64,000 nucleotides of DNA from Alphaproteobacteria bacterium (lineage in GTDB: Bacteria; Pseudomonadota; Alphaproteobacteria; Rhodospirillales; Rhodospirillaceae), in contig JAUVUZ010000014.1 in NCBI GenBank assembly GCA_030604885.1, positions 26,588 to 90,587 of the forward strand, read 5' to 3'. Below, piece after piece: positions 19,787 through 32,359 of the stretch (position 1 is its first letter; each line of letters opens with the position of its first letter). Below the pieces are notes generated by a model. It worked only from the letters and a program-made list of their open reading frames with translations, did no database searches and had not been told where the DNA came from. Position numbers and translations under genes: made by a program.

Positions 19787-19853
19787 GTCGCTCGACCACC
19801 CCGTCGGCGCATCGCCGACTGCCACGCCACGCGGGGAGACGCCCCGCCCGCGA

Positions 19854-20402
19854 TTACTGCTTGTCGTAAGGACCGCGCGGGGCCAGCACCTTGTCCGCGG
19901 GCTTATCTTCGGCCGGGGCCGAAACGGCGGGCTTTTCGCCCGGCTTCTTGGGAGGCTGCGGCGGCACCGCCTGCGGCTTGCCGTTGGCGGCCGGAGCGGG
20001 CTTCGCGCCCGCCGGCGTCTGCGCCGACTTGTCGAGGGTCGACGCGGTGGGCGAGGCCCAGCAGACGTCGATGCAGTCCGACCGCGCCGCACAGGACTCC
20101 GCCGAGGCGCTCGAGGCGCCCTCGATGGCGCAGCCGAAGGCGGCACCCAGGTGCGCCTCCGAGCAGCCGAAACCGACGTAGAACTGGCGGAACTCGCCCG
20201 CCGCCACCACGTCGTCGCGCGACAAAAGCTGGATGATCCGCTTGCCGATCCAGCCGCACTCGGCGGCGGTGGGATCGCCGCGCTTCATCGGCATCGACGG
20301 AAGCGCGACCTTGGGCTTGGCGGTCTCGGCGGGATCCGCCGCGAACGCCGGAGCCGCGGCCAGCAGACCCACCACCATCATCGCAACACAACGCACACCC
20401 AT
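19854..20402 (-). CDS. Exported cysteine-containing protein of unknown function
   Basis: 182 residues. A signal peptide (MGVRCVAMMVVGLLAAAPAFA) is followed by a globular region with six cysteines at about 49-113 (AECGW, FGCSEAHLGAAFGC, SCAARSDCIDVCW), likely forming disulfides in the periplasm, and then a Pro/Ala/Lys-rich disordered tail. GGAGGGACC sits just before the ATG. I recognise no family. It lies 67 bases upstream of the glucan synthase in the same orientation and might be co-transcribed with it. Confidence 0.7.
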   Translation of the reverse strand: MGVRCVAMMVVGLLAAAPAFAADPAETAKPKVALPSMPMKRGDPTAAECGWIGKRIIQLLSRDDVVAAGEFRQFYVGFGCSEAHLGAAFGCAIEGASSASAESCAARSDCIDVCWASPTASTLDKSAQTPAGAKPAPAANGKPQAVPPQPPKKPGEKPAVSAPAEDKPADKVLAPRGPYDKQ

Positions 20403-20667
20403 AAGGTCCCTCCACCCCAGCGCAGCGTATTCTAAACGCAAGCGAACCGGCGATATGTACCGCAGCGGCCCCCGCCGCGCAACGGGCGTTTATCCGCCCC
20501 GCTTCGGAAAACGTGAAGCTCCCGCATCCGTTCCCCGGGGAATCGCGAAAGGCGCGGAAATCTGCGGTTTTTGCGATTCTTCCGCGACTTGCGCGGCGCC
20601 TCCGGCCGGCGAGACCGGGCACCCCGGGAGACGGGATCTCCGCCGAATCGGGAGGCCGCGGCGGCGC
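20403..20667. other. Non-coding divergent region
   Basis: Upstream of both the exported cysteine protein (minus) and the MHS transporter (plus). It is GC-rich with several short palindromes, for example around 20601-20640. No gene and no clear minus-strand promoter can be supported here. Confidence 0.5.
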
Positions 20668-20696
20668 TTGACGCCACACCCGGAGCCGGGCAATAG
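20668..20696 (+). promoter_or_regulatory. Sigma-70-type promoter of the MHS transporter
   Basis: TTGACG at 20668-20673 and CAATAG at 20691-20696 are 17 bases apart. The predicted start near 20703 is about 50 bases before the ATG, which has GGGGAAGG as ribosome-binding site. Confidence 0.5.
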
Positions 20697-20753
20697 TCTT
20701 GCGCCGCACCCCACCGTGCGGTTTCGTTTATTGCCTCTGAGGGGAAGGCCGTT

Positions 20754-22043
20754 ATGGAGCTTTCGCATACGTTCGTCGCTCCGCGTCCGCTGGCCAGCCA
20801 GGACGCGAAAACCCTGGCGCTCGCCAGTCTCGGCGGCGCGCTGGAATTTTACGATTTCGTGATTTTCGTGTTCTTCACCGCCGCCCTCGGCCACCTGTTC
20901 TTTCCGCCCGACATGCCCGAGTGGCTGGGCCAGCTCCAGGCCTTCGGCATCTTCGCCGCCGGATACCTGTTCCGCCCGCTCGGCGGCATCGTCATGGCCC
21001 ACTTCGGCGACAAGTTCGGCCGCAAGCGGATGTTCACCCTCTCGGTGGCGCTGATGGCGGTGCCCACCCTGATGATCGGCCTGCTGCCCACCTACGAGAC
21101 CCTCGCCTACGGCGCGCCGCTGCTGCTGCTGCTGATGCGCATCCTCCAGGGCGTCGCCATCGGCGGCGAGGTGCCGGGCGCCTGGGTGTTCGTCTCCGAG
21201 CACGTGCCGTTCAAGCGCATCGGCCTCGCCTGCTCGCTGCTCACCATGGGCCTCTCGGCGGGCATCCTGCTCGGCTCGGTGGTCGCCACCACCGTCAACA
21301 CCGTCTACACCAAGGCGGAGGTGCTGGAGTTCGCCTGGCGCATCCCCTTCCTGCTCGGCGGCATCTTCGGCCTCGCGGTGGTCTACCTGCGCCGCTGGCT
21401 TCAGGAAACCCCGGTGTTCGAGGAGATCAGCCACCTCAAGCAGGTCTCCAAGCTGCCGATCAAGGACCTGATGAAGACCAACCGCGCCGACATCGTGATC
21501 TCGGTGTTCGTCTCCTGGCTCATCACCGCCTGCGTCGTCGTGATCATGCTGATGACCCCGACCCTGCTGTCGCGCATCTACCAGATCCCCATGGTGCTGA
21601 CGATCCAGGCCAACACCGCCGCCACCATCGGCCTGTGCTTCGGCGTGATGACCATGGGCGTGGCGTGCGACCGCTTCGGCCCCTCCCGGGTGGCGATGCT
21701 CGGCGTGCCGGTGCTGATCGCCGCGTTCTACGGCCTCTACGTCGGCGTCGGCATCAATCGCGAATGGCTGCTGCCGCTCTACGCCTTCGCCGGGTTCGCC
21801 GCGGGCGTGGTCTCGATCGTGCCGATCGTGATGATCCGCTCGTTCCCCGCGGCGGTGCGCTTCACCGGCATCTCGGTGTGCTACAACGTCACCTACGCGG
21901 TGGCGGGCGGCCTCACCCCGGTGGTGATCCCCCTGCTCACCCAGGTCACGCCGCTGGCGCCCGCGCATTACGTCGCCGTCGCCACCTTCTGCGGCATGGT
22001 CGCCGCGATCGCCCACGGCCGCCGCACCCGCGACCGCTTCTGA
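20754..22043 (+). CDS. MFS transporter, metabolite:H+ symporter (MHS) family
   Basis: 429 residues with twelve predicted membrane helices. The loop between helices 2 and 3 has the MFS motif GDKFGRKRMF, and RPLGGIVMAHFGDKFGRK and RILQGVAIGGEVPGAWVFVSEH match the ProP/KgtP/ShiA branch. Such proteins import organic acids, osmolytes or aromatic acids with protons; the substrate is not identifiable. It is a single-gene unit, with its own promoter and a strong terminator 17 bases after the stop. Confidence 0.88.
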   Translation: MELSHTFVAPRPLASQDAKTLALASLGGALEFYDFVIFVFFTAALGHLFFPPDMPEWLGQLQAFGIFAAGYLFRPLGGIVMAHFGDKFGRKRMFTLSVALMAVPTLMIGLLPTYETLAYGAPLLLLLMRILQGVAIGGEVPGAWVFVSEHVPFKRIGLACSLLTMGLSAGILLGSVVATTVNTVYTKAEVLEFAWRIPFLLGGIFGLAVVYLRRWLQETPVFEEISHLKQVSKLPIKDLMKTNRADIVISVFVSWLITACVVVIMLMTPTLLSRIYQIPMVLTIQANTAATIGLCFGVMTMGVACDRFGPSRVAMLGVPVLIAAFYGLYVGVGINREWLLPLYAFAGFAAGVVSIVPIVMIRSFPAAVRFTGISVCYNVTYAVAGGLTPVVIPLLTQVTPLAPAHYVAVATFCGMVAAIAHGRRTRDRF

Positions 22044-22059
22044 GGCTCCCATTCTGCAA

Positions 22060-22092
22060 AAGCCCCCGCCGGGAGACCGGCGGGGGCTTTTT
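22060..22092 (+). terminator. Intrinsic terminator after the MHS transporter
   Basis: A 13-bp perfect stem (22060-22072 and 22077-22089) with a GAGA loop, ending in a run of T. Its left-arm A residues also allow some function for argG from the other strand. Confidence 0.9.
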
Positions 22093-22109
22093 GCTTTCGG
22101 AAAACCAGG

Positions 22110-22188
22110 CCGGGCGCTGCCCGGACCCGCGAAGGGGCTTGGCCCCTTCGATCCCGTTCGTTTGCGCGGAGGGACCGAGTCCCTCCGC
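22110..22188. repeat. Tandem three-base-loop hairpins between convergent genes
   Basis: Three perfect short palindromes follow each other: 22110-22124 (6-bp stem, GCT loop), 22130-22150 (9-bp stem, TTG loop) and 22166-22188 (10-bp stem, CGA loop). The last shares its GGGAC-CGA-GTCCC core with hairpins at 5508-5528 and 5628-5650. Located ten bases beyond the argG stop, this block probably terminates argG and belongs to a genome-wide REP-like family. Confidence 0.7.
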
Positions 22189-22198
22189 ATCTTTTCCT

Positions 22199-23416
<1,218 letters not shown>

Positions 23417-23545
23417 ATGCGCGTGCCTTTCCCATTCAGACAGGAAGCGCCGCCGCCCCGAAGCGCATTCCCCGGGGCGCGGCAAGCCGAAAAGACCGGC
23501 AGTATAGGACGCCGGAAATCTGCGACAAGACGAAAGCGATAGGGG

Positions 23546-24724
<1,179 letters not shown>

Positions 24725-24905
24725 GCACACCTATTACTCGCAACCGCGCGCAGAAAAAACCGCAAAATTTTTACTCCTCTGGACATTTTTGCGAAAGCAG
24801 CGATTTATTTTGACGCGCCGTCGCGTTAGCTTGGTCGTCGGTTTCAATCCGGTCGCCGGGATCGGAGCTTAAGGTCCCACCCGAGAGGATCAGAAGGAAT
24901 TCGTC

Positions 24906-25754
24906 ATGCGCAAATCATTGGCTGTTGTGTCGTGTGTGGGAATGGCGGCGGTGCTCTCCGCCTGTAGCGGCAAATGGGACCTGGAAAGCCTGCAGGCGAC
25001 CAAACCCTCCGACACCGCTTTCGCCGCCACGCTGCAAAGCGAATACATCCGCCTCGCCGCCTCTGAGCGCGCCCAGTACGACTGGCGCGACACCGCCGCC
25101 TACATCGCGCGCGGCAAGCTTGCCGCGGCGGGCACCCCGCCCGAGCCGGAGCCGATCGAGGCGCGCGACCTGCCCGCCGACAAGGTGGGCGAGCTCACCG
25201 CCGCCCGTGCCACGCTGATGCGCCACTACACCCCGGCGAACAAGGCCGCCCAGGGCCGCACCCTCGCCCTCGCCCAGGCCGGTTACGAGTGCTGGATGGA
25301 GCAGCAGGAAGAGAACTGGCAGTGGGACGACATCGCCGCCTGCAAGACCCAGTTCGACGCCGCGATCAAGGCCCTCGCCGCCGCCGAGGCGCCGAAGGCG
25401 GCGCCCGTCGCCGCCGCCACCGGCCAGGGTTACGTCGTCTACTTCGGCCTCAACTCGGCCAAGCTCGAGGGCGACGCCCTCAGCGTGGTGCGCGAGGCGG
25501 CCCAGGCGTTCAAGGCGCAGAAGGCCGCGCGGGCCGACGTTTCCGGCCACGCGGACCGCTCCGGCTCCGCCGCCTACAACGACAAGCTCTCGTCGCTGCG
25601 CGCCGAGGCGGTGGGCGAGGCGCTGGTGAAGCAGGGCGTGCCCGAGGCCGCGATCACGATTTCCGCGTTCGGCGAATCCGACCTGGCGGTGACCACCGCC
25701 GACGGCGCCAAGGAGCCGCGCAACCGCCGCGTCACCATCACCATCGTGAAGTGA
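24906..25754 (+). CDS. OmpA-family outer-membrane lipoprotein
   Basis: 282 residues. A lipoprotein signal with lipobox VLSAC puts the lipid on Cys20. The middle region (about 30-160) is helical and not assignable. The C-terminal OmpA/MotB peptidoglycan-binding domain (about 175-282) starts YVVYFGLNSAKLEGDA and includes VSGHADRSGSAAYNDKLSSLRAE, FGESDLAV and PRNRRVTI. It probably tethers the outer membrane to peptidoglycan. It differs from Pal in its long middle region. The gene stands alone, preceded by AGAAGGA. Confidence 0.88.
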   Translation: MRKSLAVVSCVGMAAVLSACSGKWDLESLQATKPSDTAFAATLQSEYIRLAASERAQYDWRDTAAYIARGKLAAAGTPPEPEPIEARDLPADKVGELTAARATLMRHYTPANKAAQGRTLALAQAGYECWMEQQEENWQWDDIAACKTQFDAAIKALAAAEAPKAAPVAAATGQGYVVYFGLNSAKLEGDALSVVREAAQAFKAQKAARADVSGHADRSGSAAYNDKLSSLRAEAVGEALVKQGVPEAAITISAFGESDLAVTTADGAKEPRNRRVTITIVK

Positions 25755-25818
25755 GGGGGAAACCTCTTCCGCGATATTCGGCAACGGGCGGCCTTCGGGC
25801 CGCCCGTTCGCGTTTGCG

Positions 25819-26394
25819 TCAGAGATGCAGCTGGAACGCCTTGAACTGCAGCAACGCGAGGCCGACGAGGAGGTTGAGCAGCACCAGCGCGATCGCCGGG
25901 CGCGGCTCGATCTCGAGGCCGTGGCGGGCGATGAACCACTCGTAGACGCCGAAGGCGATGGTGGCGATCAGCCCCACCAGGGCCAGCTCGGGCGCGGCGG
26001 GCACCTTGCCCGAGAGCATCGACAGCTGATACGGCACCATGATCAGCATCTGCGCCAGGGCGAACCAGTTGTAGGCGGCGATATAGCGGAAATAGAGCTT
26101 GGCGCGGCCGATGCGGCGCGTCACCCCGACCATCAGGTTGGGCCAGATCAGCCACTCGATGACATAATAGAGCAGCATCACCGGCAGGAACGCCGAGAGC
26201 GACGGCCGCGGCGTGATCGCCGCGAGGTTGGCCTTGAGCACGAACAGGTAGATCGGCAGGCCGATCGCCATCGCCAGGAACGAGCGGGCGGCACCCGAGG
26301 GGGTGTCGGCGAACCCCTTGAGCGCGTCGCGGCGGAAGCACAGGATGCCCCACACCCCCGCGAGACCGCGGCGGATCTCCTCGCCCGGGTTCAT
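25819..26394 (-). CDS. Multi-pass membrane protein, possibly Yip1-domain
   Basis: 191 residues with about five hydrophobic segments (near 38-55, 65-85, 105-125, 135-155, 160-185). The N-terminal amphipathic part, LAGVWGILCFRRDALKGFADTP, and the overall layout resemble bacterial Yip1-like proteins, but I cannot point to a decisive motif. The ATG overlaps the dapE stop by four bases (ATGA), so it is co-translated with the lysine genes. Function unknown. Confidence 0.7.
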   Translation of the reverse strand: MNPGEEIRRGLAGVWGILCFRRDALKGFADTPSGAARSFLAMAIGLPIYLFVLKANLAAITPRPSLSAFLPVMLLYYVIEWLIWPNLMVGVTRRIGRAKLYFRYIAAYNWFALAQMLIMVPYQLSMLSGKVPAAPELALVGLIATIAFGVYEWFIARHGLEIEPRPAIALVLLNLLVGLALLQFKAFQLHL

Positions 26395-27533
26395 CGGAAA
26401 TACCGTTCGAGCACGCGGCGGTAGACCCGCGCCAGCGCCGCGATCTCGGCGGCGTCGACGCTCTCGTCCACCGAGTGCATGGTTTTGCCGCACAGGCCGT
26501 ATTCGACCACCTGACAATAATCCTTGATGAAGCGGGCGTCGGAGGTGCCGCCGGTGGTGCCGAGCGCCGGGTCGAGGCCGGTGACGTCGGCGACCGCCGC
26601 CGCCACCAGATCGCTCCACGCGCCCGGCGGGTTGAGGAAGGGCTGGGCGCCGCGCTCGAAGCGCAGCTCCACGTCGGCGGCATGGCGCGCCGCCACCTCG
26701 GAGATCCAGCGTTCCAGCGCCTCGGTGCTCTGCTCGGTGGAAAAGCGGATGTTGAGCGACGCCCTGGCCTGGCCGGGCACGACGTTGGTGGCCGGGTTGC
26801 CCACGTCCACGGTGGTGACCATCAGGGTCGAGGGCGGGAAGTAGGCGTTGCCCGCGTCGAGGCGCTTGGCCAGGAGTTCGTCGAGGATGCGCACCAGCCG
26901 GTGGATCGGGTTGTCGGCGGTTTCCGGATAGGCGACGTGGCCCTGGATGCCGTTGACGGCGATGTGGGCGGTGAGCGAGCCGCGGCGGCCCACCTTGATC
27001 ATCTCGCCGAACACCTCGCGGCAGGTCGGTTCGCCCAGCAGGCAGACCTCGGGCAGGTCGCCCGCCGCCCGCAGGTGCTCCATCACCTTTTTCGTGCCGT
27101 TGATCGCCGGGCCTTCCTCGTCGCCGGTGAGGATCAGGCTGATGCGGCCGTCGAAGGCCGCGCCCCGTTCGGCGAGAAAGTCGATGGCGGCGGCGACGAA
27201 CGCGGCGACCCCCGACTTCATGTCGGCGACGCCGCGGCCGATCACCCGGCCGTCGCGCAGCAGGGCGGCGAACGGCGGCGCGCTCCAGCGGCTTTCGTCG
27301 CCGGGGGGCACCACGTCGAGGTGCCCGGCGAAGGCGAGGTGGCGCGCGCCGGAGCCGATGGCGGCGTGGAGGTTGTCCACGTCCGGCGTGTTCTCGGCGG
27401 AAAAGCGCAGCGGCGTGCAGGCGAAGCCCGCCGCCCCCAGCACCCCGGCGAGGTAATCGAGGACGTCCCGGGCGTCGGGCGTCACCGAGGGGCGGCGCAC
27501 CAGTTCGCGGGCGAGTTCGACGGCGTCGGTCAT
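26391..27533 (-). CDS. dapE: Succinyl-diaminopimelate desuccinylase
   Basis: 380 residues. Zinc-dependent hydrolase of N-succinyl-LL-diaminopimelate in lysine and peptidoglycan-precursor synthesis. The M20 peptidase motifs are present: AFAGHLDVVPPGD, RGVADMKSG, LTGDEEGPAINGT with the catalytic Glu-Glu, LGEPT, and near the end GGTSDARFIK and MHSVDE. It starts one base after the dapD stop, making a dapD-dapE unit. Confidence 0.97.
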   Translation of the reverse strand: MTDAVELARELVRRPSVTPDARDVLDYLAGVLGAAGFACTPLRFSAENTPDVDNLHAAIGSGARHLAFAGHLDVVPPGDESRWSAPPFAALLRDGRVIGRGVADMKSGVAAFVAAAIDFLAERGAAFDGRISLILTGDEEGPAINGTKKVMEHLRAAGDLPEVCLLGEPTCREVFGEMIKVGRRGSLTAHIAVNGIQGHVAYPETADNPIHRLVRILDELLAKRLDAGNAYFPPSTLMVTTVDVGNPATNVVPGQARASLNIRFSTEQSTEALERWISEVAARHAADVELRFERGAQPFLNPPGAWSDLVAAAVADVTGLDPALGTTGGTSDARFIKDYCQVVEYGLCGKTMHSVDESVDAAEIAALARVYRRVLERYFR

Positions 27534-27534
27534 G

Positions 27535-28377
<843 letters not shown>

Positions 28378-28442
28378 GGGCGGGATCCTTCGGATGTGCG
28401 GCGCGAAACGGACATCGAACCTTAGACGAGGGGGGCGTCCTG

Positions 28443-29171
28443 TCAACCGTCGGCGCACGCCCCCACCGCGTCGAGCCACGCCTGGAGATCGTCGATGGCG
28501 ACGGTGCGCCCCGTGGGGTCGAACAGCTCGGCGCCCGCGGTATCCCGCCGGTTGCGCAGCCACACCGTGCGCATCCCCAGCGCCGTGGCGGGCGGCAGGT
28601 TCTTGAGGCTGTCCTCCACCAGCACCGCGCGCGAGGGGTCGATGCCCTCGCGGGCGATCAGCGCGTCGTAGGCGGCGGGGTGGGGCTTGGGCCAGAAATC
28701 CGCGTCGCGGATGTCGAAGATCGCCGAGAACGCCTCGGCGATGCCGAGCCGCGCCATCACCTTCTCGGCGTGGCGGGCGGTGCCGTTGGTGTAGACGATG
28801 CGCCGCCCGGGCAGGCGCAGCAGCGCCGCCTTGAGCGCCGGATCCGGCGCCAGCACGTCGTAGTCCACGTCGTGGACGGCGGCGAGATAGGCCTCCGGGT
28901 CGGCGCCGTGCTCGGCCATCAGGCCGCGCAGCGAGGTGCCGTAGCGGTGGAAATAGTCCTTCTGCACCGCGCGCGCCTTCTCGGGCGGCAGGCCGAGGAG
29001 TTCGCCGATGAACGCGGTCATGCGCCGGTCGATCTGGTCGAACAGGTGCGAGGAGGGCGGATAGAGGGTATTGTCGAGATCGAAAATCCACTCGCGCACG
29101 TTCCGGGCGAAATCCGCCGGCGACCCGGGCACGGGCGCGATCGTCGCGGAGGCATCGGGACCGTGGTTCAC
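28443..29171 (-). CDS. HAD-superfamily pyrimidine 5'-nucleotidase
   Basis: 242 residues. HAD motif I is [21 protein letters not shown], motif II is [13 protein letters not shown], motif III includes [10 protein letters not shown], and motif IV is [13 protein letters not shown]. This pattern matches the Sdt1/PhoE-like pyrimidine nucleotidase subgroup that dephosphorylates UMP/CMP-type nucleotides. The GTG start at 29171 is supported by AGGTG six bases upstream; the reading frame extends upstream to an ATG at 29246 without a ribosome-binding site. It lies just upstream of dapD on the same strand. Confidence 0.85.
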   Translation of the reverse strand: MNHGPDASATIAPVPGSPADFARNVREWIFDLDNTLYPPSSHLFDQIDRRMTAFIGELLGLPPEKARAVQKDYFHRYGTSLRGLMAEHGADPEAYLAAVHDVDYDVLAPDPALKAALLRLPGRRIVYTNGTARHAEKVMARLGIAEAFSAIFDIRDADFWPKPHPAAYDALIAREGIDPSRAVLVEDSLKNLPPATALGMRTVWLRNRRDTAGAELFDPTGRTVAIDDLQAWLDAVGACADG

Positions 29172-29277
29172 GGCGGCACCTGTGTTATGGCTTGACGAAC
29201 ATACGCGCGGTCCCACAATACGGAGAATCACGGGGACGACAATCACAAATCCTGCGCCGGGCGCGTCCGGCCGTTTG

Positions 29278-31026
29278 ATGGAGAGGCCCTTGCCTCAGGC
29301 ACCCGACTCCGACCGCGGCATCGCCACAGCCAGCGTCGAAGCCGTCCGTATCGCGCGTACCTGCCTCGCGGGGGAGGACGTCTGCGTGCTCCTGGTGGGA
29401 ACCGACGACCGCTGCCTGTTCGCCACCCCCCTCGCCGCGCCGCTGGTGGCCGCCCTCGCCCGCCTCGACGCGCCCCCGGCGGCACCCGAGTTCGCCTCCC
29501 TCGGCACGCTGCTGGCGCAGATGCGCCGCACCGGCCGCGCCGCCGCGGGCACGGTGGGCGCCGCCGACGATCGCCTCACCCGCGTCTTCGACATCACCGT
29601 CATGCCCGCCTCCGACACCGAGGGCGGCGCGGACGTGGCGGTGATCGTCGGCCGCGACGTCACCCTCGCCACCAGCATGCGCCGCACCCTGGTGGAATCC
29701 CGCCAGCGCTACAAGGATCTGGTGGAGGTCTCCGCCGCCTTCGCGTGGGAGACCAACGCCGAGGGCACGCTGGTGTTCGTCAGCCCCCAGGGGGTGCTGG
29801 GCTACGGCGTCGACGAGCTCGTCGGCCGCCGCCCCGAGGCCTTCCTCGCCGAACCGCTCGACGGCACCAGCCTCCAGCCGTTCGCCACCCGCGAACCCAC
29901 CGCCGACGTCGAGGTGTGGATGCGCCGCGCCGACGGCAGCGCGGTGTGCCTGCTGGTCTCGGCGGTGCCGCTTTACGACGACGCGGGCCAGTGGACCGGC
30001 GCGCGCGGCGTCTGCCGCGACATCACCGACGTGCGCGAGCGCGACATCGCCATCGCCCGCTCGCGCAACCGCGAGCGCCTGCTGAGCTTCATCGTCCGCA
30101 GCTTCCGCGACGAGGTGGACCCGGAAAACATGCTCACCATCGCCGCCGCCACGGTGGCGCAGGGGGTGGGCGTCTCCGGCTGCCACCTGCTGCGGGCGCG
30201 CGGGCGGGAGGGCGAGCCGCCGGGCGCGGCGGGCCTCGGCGCGGCGGCGAGCTTCGGCCGCGTCGGCGCGGCGGGCGACCTCAAGGAGGTGATCGCCGCC
30301 TTCGCCGCCGGGCGCGACATCGTCGAGACGGTGATCGGCAAGTGGAACGTGCTCGCCGCCGTCACCCGCTACCGCCAGGAGGTCAACGGCGGCATCGTCC
30401 TGTGGCGGGAGCTGTCGCGCGTGCCCTACGACGAGGACGACCGCATCCTGCTGTCCGACCTCTCGGCCCAGGTCGGCATCGCCATCGAGCAGATCAGCAA
30501 CCACGAGCACATCCTCGCCCTCAGCCGCACCGACGCGCTCACCGGCCTCTACAACCGCCGCGCCTTCATCGAGGAGCTGGAGCGCCGCACCCAGCGCCTG
30601 CGCCACGACCGCCGCACCGCCGCCCTGCTCTACGTCGACCTCGACAACTTCAAGACCATCAACGACCTGTTCGGCCACAAGCGCGGCGACGACGCGCTGT
30701 TCGAGGTCAAGCGCCTGTTGCAGTCGGCGACCCGCCCGGCCGACCTGGTGGCGCGCCTGGGCGGCGACGAGTTCGCGGTGTGGATGGACGGCGTGGACGA
30801 AGCCGTGGCGGTGACCAAGGCGCAGGGCCTGCTGGAGGCCGCCGCCGCCCTCGAAAGCTTCACCGGGGGGATCGGCCGCACCCTGTCGATGTCGATCGGC
30901 ATCGCGGTCTACGACCCGGCGAGCGGCGAAAGCATCGACGCCCTCCTCTCGCGCGCCGACGGCGCCATGTATCAGACCAAGCATTCCGGAAAGGGGTCCT
31001 ACCGCGTGGCCCCGCCCTCGATGTAG
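29278..31026 (+). CDS. PAS-GAF diguanylate cyclase (GGDEF)
   Basis: 582 residues. A poorly conserved N-terminal sensor part (about 15-130), a PAS-PAC domain (about 145-260, ending GVCRDITDVRERD), a GAF-like domain (about 275-420) and a GGDEF domain with active-site RLGGDEFAVW. RPAD five residues before GGDEF fits the inhibitory I-site. Expected to make cyclic di-GMP in the cytoplasm; no transmembrane segment. The ATG at 29278 has no clear ribosome-binding site, whereas a TTG at 29290 has GGAGAGG close by, so the start may be four codons later. It is followed 28 bases on by the DUF2336 gene. Confidence 0.85.
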   Translation: MERPLPQAPDSDRGIATASVEAVRIARTCLAGEDVCVLLVGTDDRCLFATPLAAPLVAALARLDAPPAAPEFASLGTLLAQMRRTGRAAAGTVGAADDRLTRVFDITVMPASDTEGGADVAVIVGRDVTLATSMRRTLVESRQRYKDLVEVSAAFAWETNAEGTLVFVSPQGVLGYGVDELVGRRPEAFLAEPLDGTSLQPFATREPTADVEVWMRRADGSAVCLLVSAVPLYDDAGQWTGARGVCRDITDVRERDIAIARSRNRERLLSFIVRSFRDEVDPENMLTIAAATVAQGVGVSGCHLLRARGREGEPPGAAGLGAAASFGRVGAAGDLKEVIAAFAAGRDIVETVIGKWNVLAAVTRYRQEVNGGIVLWRELSRVPYDEDDRILLSDLSAQVGIAIEQISNHEHILALSRTDALTGLYNRRAFIEELERRTQRLRHDRRTAALLYVDLDNFKTINDLFGHKRGDDALFEVKRLLQSATRPADLVARLGGDEFAVWMDGVDEAVAVTKAQGLLEAAAALESFTGGIGRTLSMSIGIAVYDPASGESIDALLSRADGAMYQTKHSGKGSYRVAPPSM

Positions 31027-31054
31027 GCGCCCGCCGCCTCGGAGATCGAACACC

Positions 31055-32353
31055 TTGGATTTGTCACGCCTGACCGCACGCCTGGAGGAGGGTTCGGCCA
31101 ACCCGGCGGGCCTCGCGTCGGCGGCGTTCACCTACGAGGAGGCGAAGCGCCTCGCCGGGCACCCGGACCCGGAGGTGCGGCGCGCCCTCGCCACCCGCGC
31201 CGACGTGGTGCCGGAAATCCTCTACTTCCTCTCCGCCGACCCGGACCCGGAGGTGCGCCGCCGCATCGCCGCCAACGCCGGAACCCCGCGCCAGGCCGAT
31301 TACAACCTCGCCCACGACAAGGACGCCGAGGTGCGCGCCGGGCTGGCGCGCAAGATCGCCCGCCTCGCGCCGGGCCTGTCGCGCGACGAGCGCGACCGGG
31401 TGCGGGCGATGACCTACGAGACCCTGTCGCTGCTCGCCCGCGACCAGGCGCCGACGATCCGCCGCATCCTCGCCGAGGCGCTGAAGTCGGACCCCCATGT
31501 GGCGCCCGAGGTGATCGCCCGCCTCGCCCGCGACATCGAGATCATCGTCGCCGCGCCGATCCTCGAATTCTCGCCGATCCTCACCGACGAGGACCTGCTC
31601 GACATCATCCGTTCCTCGCCGGTGGCGGGCGCCCTCTCGGCGATCGCCAAGCGCGACGGTCTCTCGGCGGGCGTCTCCGACGTGATCGCCGGGTCGGCCG
31701 ACGTGGAGGCGATCGCCGACCTGCTCGGCAACGACAGCGCGCAGCTGCGCGAGGACACCCTGGACGCGATGGTCGCCCGCGCCCGCGCCCTGCCGCGCCT
31801 GCGCGAGCCGCTGGTGCGGCGCGCCAACCTGCCCCACGGCGCGGCGCGCAGGCTCGCCACCTTCATCGCCGACAACCTGTTGCAGGTGCTGGCGCAGCGC
31901 CGCGACCTCTCGCCCGAGGCGGTGAGCGCGGTGCGCCGCGTCGTCCACGACCGGCTGAAGGCGACCAAGCCCGCGATCCCGAGCGAGAACCGCGAGGCCT
32001 TGGAAATCGAGGCGGAATACGAAAAGGCGCGGCTGCTGAAGGACAGCGGCCAGCTCGACGAGGACCTGATCCGCGACGCCATCGCCCGCAACCACCTGGC
32101 CTTCGCCCGCGCCGCCATCGGCGTGCGCGCCGACCTGGGGCCGGAGGTGGTGGCGCGCATCCTCGCCTCGGCCAGCCCCAAGGCGGTCACCGCGCTCGGC
32201 TGGCGCGCCGGGCTGTCGATGGAAACCACCGCCCTGGCGCAGGTGCGCCTGGCGCGCATCAACCCGGACATGGCGCTGCACGGCGTCGGCCGCCGCTACC
32301 CCCTCACCGACGGCGAGATGGCGATCCAGATCGCGATCTTCGCCAACGACTGA
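31055..32353 (+). CDS. DUF2336 protein with HEAT-like repeats
   Basis: 432 residues, almost entirely alpha-helical with repeats of the form GHPDPEVRRALATRADVVPEIL and ADPDPEVRRRIAAN at the N-terminus. DUF2336 proteins are abundant in Rhodospirillales and Caulobacterales, often beside signalling genes, but their biochemical role is not known. The start is a TTG at 31055 with GGAG at a suitable distance; no ATG is available in frame. It probably forms an operon with the preceding diguanylate cyclase. Confidence 0.85.
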   Translation: MDLSRLTARLEEGSANPAGLASAAFTYEEAKRLAGHPDPEVRRALATRADVVPEILYFLSADPDPEVRRRIAANAGTPRQADYNLAHDKDAEVRAGLARKIARLAPGLSRDERDRVRAMTYETLSLLARDQAPTIRRILAEALKSDPHVAPEVIARLARDIEIIVAAPILEFSPILTDEDLLDIIRSSPVAGALSAIAKRDGLSAGVSDVIAGSADVEAIADLLGNDSAQLREDTLDAMVARARALPRLREPLVRRANLPHGAARRLATFIADNLLQVLAQRRDLSPEAVSAVRRVVHDRLKATKPAIPSENREALEIEAEYEKARLLKDSGQLDEDLIRDAIARNHLAFARAAIGVRADLGPEVVARILASASPKAVTALGWRAGLSMETTALAQVRLARINPDMALHGVGRRYPLTDGEMAIQIAIFAND

Positions 32354-32359
32354 CGGCGC

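Noticed and set aside
15956..20236. A 1426-codon plus-strand open frame
   Set aside because: It is antisense to the FIST, glucan-synthase and exported-protein genes. The translation is biased toward His, Arg, Gly, Gln and Asp and has no family signature.
24731..24905. Promoter pair for the OmpA-like gene around TTGACG near 24816
   Set aside because: No acceptable -10 box lies 16-18 bases downstream.
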